Positions 1-5,749 of a stretch of 7,942 nucleotides of DNA are shown in pieces; within the stretch, counting starts at the first letter, position 1; every line of letters starts with the position of its first letter. The stretch is taken from assembly GCA_964567045.1 (NCBI GenBank), contig CAZMLE010000133.1, positions 1 to 7,942 of the forward strand, in the 5' to 3' direction. The DNA is from JAFNGF01 sp964567045. Its GTDB lineage: Bacteria; Planctomycetota; Phycisphaerae; Sedimentisphaerales; Anaerobacaceae. The notes under the pieces are model-generated. The model saw only the letters and a list, made by a program, of their open reading frames with translations. It did not search any database and had not been told where the DNA came from. A program made the position numbers and the translations under genes.

Positions 1-1
1 G

Positions 2-1693
2 ATCTTCAGTCACCTGAATGAGGCCGGCTCAATTACCAAGCGAGACGTTGAACAGGCCTACTGCGAAAACTGCAAAATGTCCCTGCCCGACAGATTTGTT
101 CGCGGCACATGCCCTCGCTGCAAAGCAGACGACCAATACGGCGACTCCTGCGAGGTATGCAGCGCCACTTATGAGCCACGGGAGCTGATTAATCCATATT
201 GCGCGACTTGTGGAACGCCGCCTGTTCTGAAAACATCGCAGCACTACTTTTTCAAACTGGCCGACTACGAACAAAAGCTAAGAGAGCTTATCACCGGCGG
301 CCATACCCAAAAATCGGTGGCCAACAAGTTGGACGAATGGTTCAAAGCTGGCCTGAAAGACTGGGACATATCCCGCGATGGGCCGTATTTCGGCTTCAAG
401 ATACCGGGCGAAGAAAATAAATACTTCTATGTCTGGCTGGATGCTCCTATCGGATATATAGCCTCGGCCAAAAATTACTGCGATAAGAACGGCCTCGACT
501 TCGAGCAACTCTGGAACGGCAGCCAGTACGAGTTATACCACTTCATCGGCAAAGACATAATGTACTTTCACGCACTTTTTTGGCCGGCGATGCTGATGGG
601 CGCCGGGTTCAAAACCGCCAACAAGCTTTTTGTGCACGGGTTCTTGACTGTGAACGGCGAAAAAATGAGCAAATCGCGCGGCACGTTTATCAATGCCAAG
701 GCCTACTTGAAGTACCTGGACCCGGAATTCCTGCGCTACTACTACGCCAGCAAGCTCACCGACAGCATCGACGATATAGACCTGAGCACGGAAGATTTTA
801 TCAACAAGACCAATGCCGACTTGGTGGGCAAATTCGCCAATCTGGCTTCACGCTCCGGACCGATGTTGGTAGAAAAATTGGATGCCCGGCTTGGCCGACT
901 GGATAATCGAGGCGCCGTGCTAATCAACAAGCTCACCGCCGAAAGGCAAAATATTATCGACAACTACGAGAGTCTTAAATTTGCCGCAGCGGTGCGAACG
1001 ATTGCGGCCCTTGCCGACGAAGCAAACCGCTACGTCGAGCAGAATCAGACGTGGACGACCGTGAAAACCGACCTGGAGAAAACGCGGACTACACTGACCG
1101 CCATAATAAACGCGGTGCGCATCCTGACGATCTACCTCAAGCCCATCCTTCCCAAGTACGCCGAAAAGGTCGAGAAATTCCTCAACGTCGGGCAACTGGA
1201 TTTCAGGGACTTGGAAACATGTTTGGAAAATCATAAGATAGATGGTTTTGAACGATTGTTCGAAAGGATTGAGAGAAAGCAGGTAGATGCGATGATGGAA
1301 GAAAGTAAGCAAACACAAAGTGCCAAGGCGGCTCCGGTCCGAGTGCCGTCCGGCGAGGCGTTCAAATCCGAATGCTCGATGGAAGATTTTGAAAAAATCG
1401 ACCTGCGAATTGCCAGAGTATTAAAGGCAGAAAAGGTTGAAGGCGCCGACAAGCTGCTGTGTCTGGAGCTGGATGTAGGAGGCCCGCGAAAAACGTGTCT
1501 CGCCGCTATGGCCCAGGCGTATAGTCCGGAAGAGCTGACCAACAGGACTGTAGTTTACTTTGCTAATCTGAAGCCCCGGCAGATGAAGTTTGGGCTATCC
1601 GAAGGCATGATCCTGGCAGTTGGGACCGGCGGAAAAGACGTCCATATTCTCACTGCAGACCCCGGCGCAAAACCCGGACAAAAAGTGCTTTGA
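2..1693 (+). CDS. metG: Methionyl-tRNA synthetase, 5'-truncated by the window edge, with C-terminal tRNA-binding domain
   Basis: The enzyme charges tRNA-Met with methionine in the cytoplasm (ATP-dependent class I synthetase). The frame is open from base 2, so the ATG at 77 is internal. About 563 residues are visible; the N-terminal Rossmann part with the HIGH motif, roughly 100 residues, lies outside. Seen, numbering visible residues: four CXXC knuckles at about 21-24, 37-40, 50-53 and 67-70 (CENC, CPRC, CEVC, CATC), suggesting the two-zinc insertion and not the single-zinc E. coli form; WLDAPIGY in the catalytic core; KMSKS at bases 662-676; a helical anticodon-binding domain; a charged linker near base 1300; and an OB-fold EMAPII/Trbp111-type domain from about base 1376 (MEDFEKIDLRIARV) to the end, which in the family promotes dimerisation and tRNA binding. 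The frame is intact to TGA at 1691. A hairpin cluster follows directly. Confidence 0.97.
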   Translation: MFSHLNEAGSITKRDVEQAYCENCKMSLPDRFVRGTCPRCKADDQYGDSCEVCSATYEPRELINPYCATCGTPPVLKTSQHYFFKLADYEQKLRELITGGHTQKSVANKLDEWFKAGLKDWDISRDGPYFGFKIPGEENKYFYVWLDAPIGYIASAKNYCDKNGLDFEQLWNGSQYELYHFIGKDIMYFHALFWPAMLMGAGFKTANKLFVHGFLTVNGEKMSKSRGTFINAKAYLKYLDPEFLRYYYASKLTDSIDDIDLSTEDFINKTNADLVGKFANLASRSGPMLVEKLDARLGRLDNRGAVLINKLTAERQNIIDNYESLKFAAAVRTIAALADEANRYVEQNQTWTTVKTDLEKTRTTLTAIINAVRILTIYLKPILPKYAEKVEKFLNVGQLDFRDLETCLENHKIDGFERLFERIERKQVDAMMEESKQTQSAKAAPVRVPSGEAFKSECSMEDFEKIDLRIARVLKAEKVEGADKLLCLELDVGGPRKTCLAAMAQAYSPEELTNRTVVYFANLKPRQMKFGLSEGMILAVGTGGKDVHILTADPGAKPGQKVL

Positions 1694-1703
1694 CCAAAGA
1701 TTA

Positions 1704-1717
1704 ACCGTAGAGACGGT
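1704..1717 (+). other. Short stem-loop 11 bases after metG
   Basis: ACCGT (1704-1708), loop AGAG, ACGGT (1713-1717) form a perfect five-pair stem. It is the first of four consecutive hairpins behind metG. It has no T-run of its own, so it is unlikely to terminate alone. Confidence 0.4.
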
Positions 1718-1722
1718 AGAAA

Positions 1723-1779
1723 CCCCGCAATAGAATTGCGGGGCTAAATATTTAGCCCCCAAATTTATTTGGGGGTTTT
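1723..1779 (+). terminator. Chained-hairpin intrinsic terminator of metG
   Basis: Three perfect inverted repeats share arms. Stem one is CCCCGCAA (1723-1730) with TTGCGGGG (1736-1743). Stem two is a 20-base perfect palindrome at 1740-1759, which reuses the GGGG of stem one. Stem three is CCCCCAAA (1756-1763) with TTTGGGGG (1768-1775), which reuses the CCCC of stem two and is followed by TTTTC. The last hairpin plus T-run is a classic intrinsic terminator for metG. Because neighbouring stems share bases, stems one and three can form together, or stem two alone. This is also the layout of a terminator/antiterminator switch, or of a REP-like repeat; the sequence alone does not decide. Confidence 0.75.
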
Positions 1780-1831
1780 CCTCCCTGCGGTTTTATGGCA
1801 GGTCTCGACTTCGACGGTAACAAGGCCGACG

Positions 1832-2185
1832 ATGAAAAAGAATCCGGAACAAATCGCAAAAGAAGATGGCCGATATAGCCCCGCCGCGATCAAGTTCGTT
1901 TACGAAGGTCTTGGCTACACGGCAAAAAGTGTCGCCAAAGAACCTCGGCACATCAGCGGCCAAACGCTCTGCAAAGGTCTGCAAAAGTTAGCTGTCGAAA
2001 AGTGGGGCCGACTGGCGATGTTAGTGCTGAATACCTGGGGCATCAAAACAACACGCGATTTCGGCGAGATCGTCTTTCTGATGATAAAGCACAAATGGAT
2101 GAGCGCTCAGCCCACCGACTCAATCGACGATTTCAACGATGTTTACGATTTCAAAGCCGTCTTTAAGGACGAATTCCAGTTCTAA
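1832..2185 (+). CDS. Minf_1886-family conserved protein (Planctomycetes/Verrucomicrobia)
   Basis: A 117-residue soluble protein of unknown function. The pattern matches the conserved family I remember as TIGR04138 (Minf_1886): YSPAAIKFVYEGLGYT near residues 15-30, RHISGQTLCKGL at 39-50, the W-G-rich stretch VLNTWGIKTTRDFGEIVF at 65-82, and the acidic DDFNDVYDF at 99-107 near the end. No signal peptide or membrane segment is visible and no catalytic motif is recognisable. I chose ATG 1832 because an AAGG at 1822-1825 sits six bases upstream. The earlier in-frame start at 1769 lies inside the metG terminator stem, and its extra 21 residues look non-coding. It follows metG on the same strand but is separated by that terminator, so it is probably transcribed on its own. 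It is the best taxonomic marker here. Confidence 0.85.
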   Translation: MKKNPEQIAKEDGRYSPAAIKFVYEGLGYTAKSVAKEPRHISGQTLCKGLQKLAVEKWGRLAMLVLNTWGIKTTRDFGEIVFLMIKHKWMSAQPTDSIDDFNDVYDFKAVFKDEFQF

Positions 2186-2333
2186 AAGTAGGGTGCCCTA
2201 CAATATAGCACGCCGGAAACTGACAACGGCAATGGTTTTTCGCTGCGTAAATTGTAACCATGTGGCTTCCACGGCCGTCTAATAAATAAAGCCGGGATAC
2301 CAAGAGCTCGATCAGACCTATAGGAGTGAAATC
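2186..2333. other. Intergenic region with a GTAGGGTGCCCTAC inverted repeat
   Basis: GTAGGG (2188-2193) and CCCTAC (2196-2201) lie three bases after the preceding stop, separated by only TG. No T-run follows, so it is a poor terminator. A TAATAA box at 2280-2285 could be a -10 element for the next gene, but the nearest TTGTAA (2252-2257) is 22 bases away, too far for a normal promoter. I call no promoter here. Confidence 0.3.
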
Positions 2334-2675
2334 ATGAAACGCATAATTATACTTGTAGGGATTGCCGGCGTCCTCTTAATTGTTGGCCTGGCAATCGCCG
2401 AAACCCGCGAACTCGATAGGCCGAAGGACATGGCCGGAGAAATAAAAGGTCTCAAGAACGAGGTGGACTTGCTACAATCGCGCCTTGCCAAGCTTGAGAA
2501 GCAGGTTAGCGAACTGACTAACTTAATCAGGATGTATCCGGCACCTGTTCCGCAACCTGCTGCCGGGGTCCCAAGGCTGCCGGAGGGCTCGAAGCCATTC
2601 GAATTCAATGGCGTGACGTTCTACTACGTGCCCGTGAGAGAAAAGCCCCCGACACCCAAGTCGCCGAATAAATGA
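2334..2675 (+). CDS. Small exported coiled-coil protein, function unknown
   Basis: A 113-residue protein I do not recognise. Residues 1-22 form a signal sequence or anchor: MKR, then a long hydrophobic stretch, ending AIA before E23, which fits signal peptidase I. Residues 37-65 carry an unbroken heptad pattern with a/d positions I37, L40, V44, L47, L51, L54, V58, L61 and I65, alternating by 3 and 4, so a parallel dimeric or trimeric coiled coil is expected in the periplasm. A proline-rich spacer (69-83) leads to a short beta-like tail, KPFEFNGVTFYYVPV (87-101), and a charged Pro/Lys end. The start is well supported by AGGAG at 2322-2326, seven bases before ATG. Architecture resembles small envelope spacer or anchoring proteins such as Lpp, but there is no lipobox and no homology I can claim. 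It is transcribed away from metG toward the convergent - strand genes. Confidence 0.8.
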   Translation: MKRIIILVGIAGVLLIVGLAIAETRELDRPKDMAGEIKGLKNEVDLLQSRLAKLEKQVSELTNLIRMYPAPVPQPAAGVPRLPEGSKPFEFNGVTFYYVPVREKPPTPKSPNK

Positions 2676-2684
2676 CGCTTGTCT

Positions 2685-2715
2685 GTGCGTCTCGTAGGGT
2701 CGTCACGAGACACAC
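2685..2715. other. Stem-loop between convergent genes
   Basis: GTCTCGT (2689-2695) pairs with ACGAGAC (2705-2711) across a nine-base loop, and after one mismatch GTG/CAC extends the stem (2685-2687 with 2713-2715). No T-run lies on either side, so it may be a weak or Rho-assisted end for the coiled-coil gene or only an RNA 3' stabiliser. The rest of 2676-2821 shows only a bulged inverted repeat (GTCGGGAC near 2750 with GTCCGAC near 2790) and no gene. Confidence 0.35.
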
Positions 2716-2821
2716 GGCCATCTTTGACCGCGCAAGAGCTGGCGCGCAGTCGGGACAGGCATGACTTCATACCCAGTCCGACCTTTATAGAGCTTTCAGG
2801 CAAATCACGCAAATGCCGCGC

Positions 2822-3331
2822 CTATCTCAGTTCGAGGATATAAGCCTGGTCGCACCGGCACGAAAGATGCGGCGGCTGATACTCTACAAAGCCGTAGCTT
2901 TTGTACAGGTTGATTGCCTCTTTCAAAACCGAAGCCGTTTCCAGGGTCATTTTCTTGAAGTGCAATTTTCTCGCCTGTGAGAGAGCGTGTTCCAGCAGGA
3001 ATTTGCCCCAGCCTTTGCCCCGGTAGGAGCGGTGCAGATACATTTTGCGAAGTTCGCAAGTCTCTTGGTCAATAGGGTAAAGGCCGTAAGCTCCGATTAT
3101 TGAGCCGTCTTTTTCTTGGAGCACGTAGAATATGCCGCCGCGATGGAAATAGAAATGCTCAATGTCACTGAGGTCGGCGTCGGTCACCTGAGGATCGGGC
3201 TTTAGATTGTATTCGGCTAAAACGCCATAGACCAAGCTGGTTACTTTCTCGCAATCCTTATTGGTTGCCGGCCTTAGTTTTGGCCACGAGCTTTCCTTTG
3301 TCTGCTTCGGCTTTAATGATTCTGTATCAAT
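2822..3331 (-). CDS. GNAT-family N-acetyltransferase, probable ATT start, last gene of the dapF cluster
   Basis: Predicted acyl-CoA-dependent N-acyltransferase, substrate unknown. Visible motifs: the central strand and motif A, CELRKMYLHRSYRGKGWGKFLLEHAL, with the R-G-K-G-x-G acetyl-CoA pyrophosphate loop, then INLYKSYGF of motif B. The start is the odd point. The only standard start codon in frame is TTG at 3235, giving 137 residues, but the frame upstream still encodes a typical GNAT first strand and helix (WPKLRPATNKDCEKVTSLVYGVLAEY). The frame is open back to a TGA at 3365-3367 and contains no ATG, GTG or other TTG there. ATT at 3331-3329 lies two bases after the dapF stop, with AAGGA (3346-3342) ten bases before it, giving 169 residues, a normal GNAT length. 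Alternatives are the short TTG form, or an indel error hiding a normal start or a DapF-GNAT fusion. Confidence 0.85.
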   Translation of the reverse strand: MDTESLKPKQTKESSWPKLRPATNKDCEKVTSLVYGVLAEYNLKPDPQVTDADLSDIEHFYFHRGGIFYVLQEKDGSIIGAYGLYPIDQETCELRKMYLHRSYRGKGWGKFLLEHALSQARKLHFKKMTLETASVLKEAINLYKSYGFVEYQPPHLSCRCDQAYILELR

Positions 3332-3333
3332 CG

Positions 3334-4194
3334 CTATTTGGTCCTTGATATCTTTTGGCTCAGGTCAGGGTGGAAACGGCCCTCGAAGACTCCCTCGACA
3401 GGACCTGTCATATAAATCTGCTCATTTGGTGCCATTTCTATAAGCAGCGTTCCGCCGGGCATTTTGACATTGACGTCTCTATCAACCAATCCCAGCCTGT
3501 AGGCTGCTGCTGCAGCCGCACAGGAGCTGCTGCCGGAAGCCAGCGTATATCCGGCGCCTCTTTCCCAAATCCTTATCTCGATGTTGTTCCTGTCTATGGA
3601 CTTTAGTAGCTGCATGTTGATGCGCTTCGGAAACATCGCGTGGGTTTCGACGTAAGGTCCCAGTTCTCGTGTCTTCTGCTCACTTAGCTCTTCCACCGGG
3701 ATCACGCAGTGTGGATTGCCGATCGACAGGCAGGTGACTCTATATTTTACTTTGTTGACCTCCAGCTCTTCATCCACAACTTCTCGCTCAGGGCCTTTGA
3801 CAGGGATGTCACGGCTCAGGAAGGTGACTTTTCCCATCTGGATTTTTATTAGGTTTGCCGATTCATCCATCACTTGGACTTTTACGGTGCCGCCCAGCGT
3901 TTCAATATCGAAGACCTTGCCTGCTATATATTTGTTCTCAAAGAGGTACTTTGCGAATATTCTTAATCCGTTTCCGCTCTTTTCAGCTTCGCTGCCGTCG
4001 GGGTTAAAAATCCTCACCTTGTGACGATTGCCGGCTTTCAAGGGGCCGTAGAGTATTCCATCCGAGCCGACCCCGTAATTCCTGTGACAAATAAGGCGAA
4101 TCGAATCAGGCGTTAAATCAACATCTTGAGTATTGGGGTCGATAACCAAATAATCGTTTCCCAGGCCGTGGTATTTTCTAAAATGCAGCTCCAT
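3334..4194 (-). CDS. DapF-like epimerase with Ser in place of both catalytic Cys
   Basis: DapF converts LL- to meso-diaminopimelate for lysine and peptidoglycan, without PLP, using two cysteines as acid and base. This 286-residue protein has the family's usual length and landmarks: FRKYHGLGNDYLVID (5-19), NYGVGSDGILY (39-49), FNPDGSEAE (63-71), SIGNPHCVI (157-165), FPKRIN (188-193), WERGAGYT (210-217) and GGTLLIEM toward the end. Canonical enzymes read CGNG and ACGxG at the active site; here they are SGNG with Ser73 (codon AGC, 3978-3976) and ASGSS with Ser220 (codon TCC, 3537-3535). In the H. influenzae enzyme, as I recall, either Cys-to-Ser change abolishes normal epimerisation, so activity on diaminopimelate is doubtful. 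I therefore give no symbol. I have some memory of a divergent DapF branch with this same Ser pair. ATG at 4194 has GGAG eight bases upstream. It lies 19 bases after one GNAT and abuts another, implying an operon. Confidence 0.9.
   Translation of the reverse strand: MELHFRKYHGLGNDYLVIDPNTQDVDLTPDSIRLICHRNYGVGSDGILYGPLKAGNRHKVRIFNPDGSEAEKSGNGLRIFAKYLFENKYIAGKVFDIETLGGTVKVQVMDESANLIKIQMGKVTFLSRDIPVKGPEREVVDEELEVNKVKYRVTCLSIGNPHCVIPVEELSEQKTRELGPYVETHAMFPKRINMQLLKSIDRNNIEIRIWERGAGYTLASGSSSCAAAAAAYRLGLVDRDVNVKMPGGTLLIEMAPNEQIYMTGPVEGVFEGRFHPDLSQKISRTK
3341..3346 (-). promoter_or_regulatory. Shine-Dalgarno AAGGAC inside the end of dapF, for the downstream GNAT
   Basis: On the - strand AAGGAC overlaps the codons of the last few DapF residues. 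It is spaced about ten bases from the ATT at 3331. It supports translation starting just after the dapF stop, by coupling, over the downstream TTG at 3235, whose upstream sequence (TAACCAGC) has no such site. Confidence 0.45.
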
Positions 4195-4213
4195 GATTTC
4201 TGCTCCGATGGAT

Positions 4214-4681
4214 TTATCCCAGCTCCAGCTCCATAAATATAGCGCCTTCTATCGGATTGTACCTGTACGGGCTTATTTGCCTGAAACCTAAAGAGCGGTA
4301 CAATGTCCGCGCTGCTTCCATTGAAGGAGCTGTATCCAGCCGCATGCGAGTGTAACCGATGTTTCGCCCTTGTGCAATAACGGCTTCAGCAAGGGCACTG
4401 CCGATTCCCAAACCTCGAAACTCCGGCCTAACGTACAGCCTTTTCATCTCGCATATATCTTCGCTTAACCCTCTCAGCGCAACACATCCAGCCAGTTGCT
4501 TTTTATACTCAGCGAGCAACAGGCAACCTTTGGGCGGCGCATATTCACCGGGAAGATTTGCCAATTCTTCGTCGAAGCCTTGAAAATCAAGATCGAAATC
4601 CAGAGACTCCGCATACTCCTCGAAGAGGAACTTGGCCGACGCCAGGTCCCCATTTGTCTGAACTGGATAGGTTGTTACCAT
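4214..4681 (-). CDS. GNAT-family N-acetyltransferase (second of the cluster)
   Basis: A 155-residue predicted acetyl-CoA-dependent N-acetyltransferase of a widespread bacterial GNAT type; the substrate is not predictable. N-terminal helices include DLDFQGFDEELANLPGEY (about 30-47), followed by CLLLAEYKKQLAGCVAL, then motif A CEMKRLYVRPEFRGLGIGSAL (77-97) with the R-G-x-G-x-G/A loop that binds the CoA pyrophosphate, and AARTLYRSLGF as motif B. The length is normal and complete. The ATG at 4681 is kept because the first strand starts immediately after it, although no clear Shine-Dalgarno is visible upstream, which suggests translational coupling to the preceding GNAT that ends 34 bases earlier. 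The dapF-like gene starts 19 bases after its TAA. The CE[LM][KR]-x-[LM]YL/V strand is close to that of the third GNAT (2822-3331), but the N-terminal halves differ. Confidence 0.93.
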   Translation of the reverse strand: MVTTYPVQTNGDLASAKFLFEEYAESLDFDLDFQGFDEELANLPGEYAPPKGCLLLAEYKKQLAGCVALRGLSEDICEMKRLYVRPEFRGLGIGSALAEAVIAQGRNIGYTRMRLDTAPSMEAARTLYRSLGFRQISPYRYNPIEGAIFMELELG

Positions 4682-4715
4682 GTGCTTGTTATTGGGCTAT
4701 CCGACGACCATCTGC

Positions 4716-5228
4716 TTATGTAGCAGTATGCTGTGTGCTTCTTATCCTTCTGCCCAGCGTTTTCTGCATTTTATAGAAGTCAAGCCTTTTATGGTTCTCT
4801 ACTTCCAAGAAAGTCTCCTCCAAGGTAACATAACCCAACGAATCGTAAAATCTTTTGGAGGGAATGGAGGCATCCAATCTAACAAGATGGATACGCAGTG
4901 CGAGAGCTTTTGCTTGAAGTTTATGCATAATGACTTTGCCAAAGCCTTGTCTTTGAAATGCAGGTTCGACGAACACCCTGCGAATTTCGTCGCCGACTAT
5001 GGTTCCAGTTGCGATTATTTGCCCGTTTTTCTCCAGGACAACTGTGTACCATTTTTTGGCCTCGTTGAGGATTCTATCGTCACAGTGCCAGTCCTTAAAG
5101 AACTGGACTGCTTCTTTGCAGTAGACGTCTGAATAACAAGCGTCAATCGTTCTCTGTATCAAGCTTTTCACGATGTCGAGGTCGGACGGCTTGAATCTTC
5201 TCACCGAAATATTTGGCCGCTTTGACAT
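4716..5228 (-). CDS. GNAT-family N-acetyltransferase (first of the cluster)
   Basis: A 170-residue predicted N-acetyltransferase, substrate unknown. It opens with a typical GNAT first strand and helix (NISVRRFKPSDLDIVKSLIQRTI), has a variable region rich in aromatic and acidic residues (VQFFKDWHCDDRIL), then WYTVVLEKNGQIIATGTIVGDEIRRVFVEPAFQRQGFGKVIM, where Q-R-Q-G-F-G is the acetyl-CoA loop, and SKRFYDSLGY as motif B. I chose ATG 5228 (MSKRPNISV): it sits directly before strand one. A TTG at 5258 would add ten residues, but no ribosome-binding site supports it; the site before ATG 5228 (GAGCAAAAGA) is also weak. It is the promoter-proximal gene of a four-gene - strand cluster (GNAT, GNAT, DapF-like, GNAT) and begins about 70 bases downstream of the terminator of the lipoprotein gene, so it should have its own promoter in 5229-5299. 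Confidence 0.9.
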   Translation of the reverse strand: MSKRPNISVRRFKPSDLDIVKSLIQRTIDACYSDVYCKEAVQFFKDWHCDDRILNEAKKWYTVVLEKNGQIIATGTIVGDEIRRVFVEPAFQRQGFGKVIMHKLQAKALALRIHLVRLDASIPSKRFYDSLGYVTLEETFLEVENHKRLDFYKMQKTLGRRIRSTQHTAT

Positions 5229-5286
5229 TCTTTTGCTCACAACTATCTGGCATATCAACCACAGCTAAAGTTCACTCTATGAGCTC

Positions 5287-5323
5287 AAAATATAAAACAA
5301 AATCCCTCAGAGTCGAGGGATTT
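5287..5323 (-). terminator. Intrinsic terminator of the protease-lipoprotein unit
   Basis: AAATCCCTC and GAGGGATTT (5300-5308 and 5315-5323) form a perfect nine-pair stem with a six-base loop. Read on the - strand the stem is followed by a T-rich tail (TTGTTTTATATTTT). It lies 35 bases beyond the lipoprotein stop, in the correct orientation, and separates that unit from the GNAT/dapF-like cluster. Confidence 0.8.
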
Positions 5324-5358
5324 GGCCTGATAATTCGGGATATACTTGTTAATTAACG

Positions 5359-5697
5359 CTACTGCTCGTCCAGCGCACGAAAGACGCCCGTTTGTTCAAT
5401 TATTACCGGATAACCTTCAACGGCTGGCGGAATCCTGCCTCGCAGTTCTTGTGCCTCGACGGATGTGAAGATTTTTATACAGGGTTTTCCTCTGTACAAG
5501 CCGATTGCCGTGCCTTCCACCCCATCGATAGCCATCCATGCGTCGCTATTCTCTTTCAGAACCTGCTCAATGGTCCTTGCAGGCATAGGGTATCCTTTTT
5601 CGGACTTGGTTATACCGTCTTTACGACAGCCGCATAAAATCGCCGCTGCGCTGATGACAACGGCGCTCAGCACGACAACTGCAATCTGCCTAGTCAT
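5359..5697 (-). CDS. Small lipoprotein: stand-alone copy of the protease's N-terminal domain
   Basis: A 112-residue protein. Residues 1-24 are a lipoprotein signal: basic start, hydrophobic core, and lipobox L21-C22-G23-C24, where Cys at -2 is unusual but acceptable, so C24 is the expected lipidated residue. The rest (41-109) aligns with residues 37-103 of the secreted protease encoded just upstream: both have D-x-x-MAIDGVEGTA[IV]GL, then [KR]P-x-[IV]K[IV]F, a IP-x-x-[VL][ED]G-x-PV strand, and TG-x-[FIY]-AL. There is no Pro-rich linker or catalytic domain. The start follows the protease stop by 52 bases, and that gap holds a small stem (TGAGAA 5724-5729 with TTCTCA 5737-5742), so the two are likely co-transcribed. 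The best Shine-Dalgarno-like run, GGTGGA, is rather far from ATG, suggesting weaker translation than the protease. The function is unknown; an inhibitor or chaperone role is inference. Confidence 0.85.
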   Translation of the reverse strand: MTRQIAVVVLSAVVISAAAILCGCRKDGITKSEKGYPMPARTIEQVLKENSDAWMAIDGVEGTAIGLYRGKPCIKIFTSVEAQELRGRIPPAVEGYPVIIEQTGVFRALDEQ

Positions 5698-5749
5698 TTG
5701 CAGTTCGTTATTCCACCAAGCCTTGAGAAGATCAGTTTCTCAGGCGTTG

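Noticed and set aside
920..1318. A 132-codon - strand frame inside metG
   Set aside because: It is antisense to a conserved synthetase and shows no domain.
2188..2201. GTAGGG/CCCTAC inverted repeat as terminator of the Minf_1886-type gene
   Set aside because: At most five pairs can form with a workable loop, and no T-run follows.
3334..3367. Programmed -1 frameshift joining DapF to the downstream GNAT
   Set aside because: The overlap would need a -1 shift, but no X-XXY-YYZ slippery heptamer is present and no downstream pseudoknot is evident. A separate ATT start or a sequence error explains the data more simply.
4680..5132. A 150-codon + strand frame opposite the first GNAT
   Set aside because: It is antisense to a clear GNAT; its Cys/Phe/Leu-rich composition is typical of a reverse shadow.
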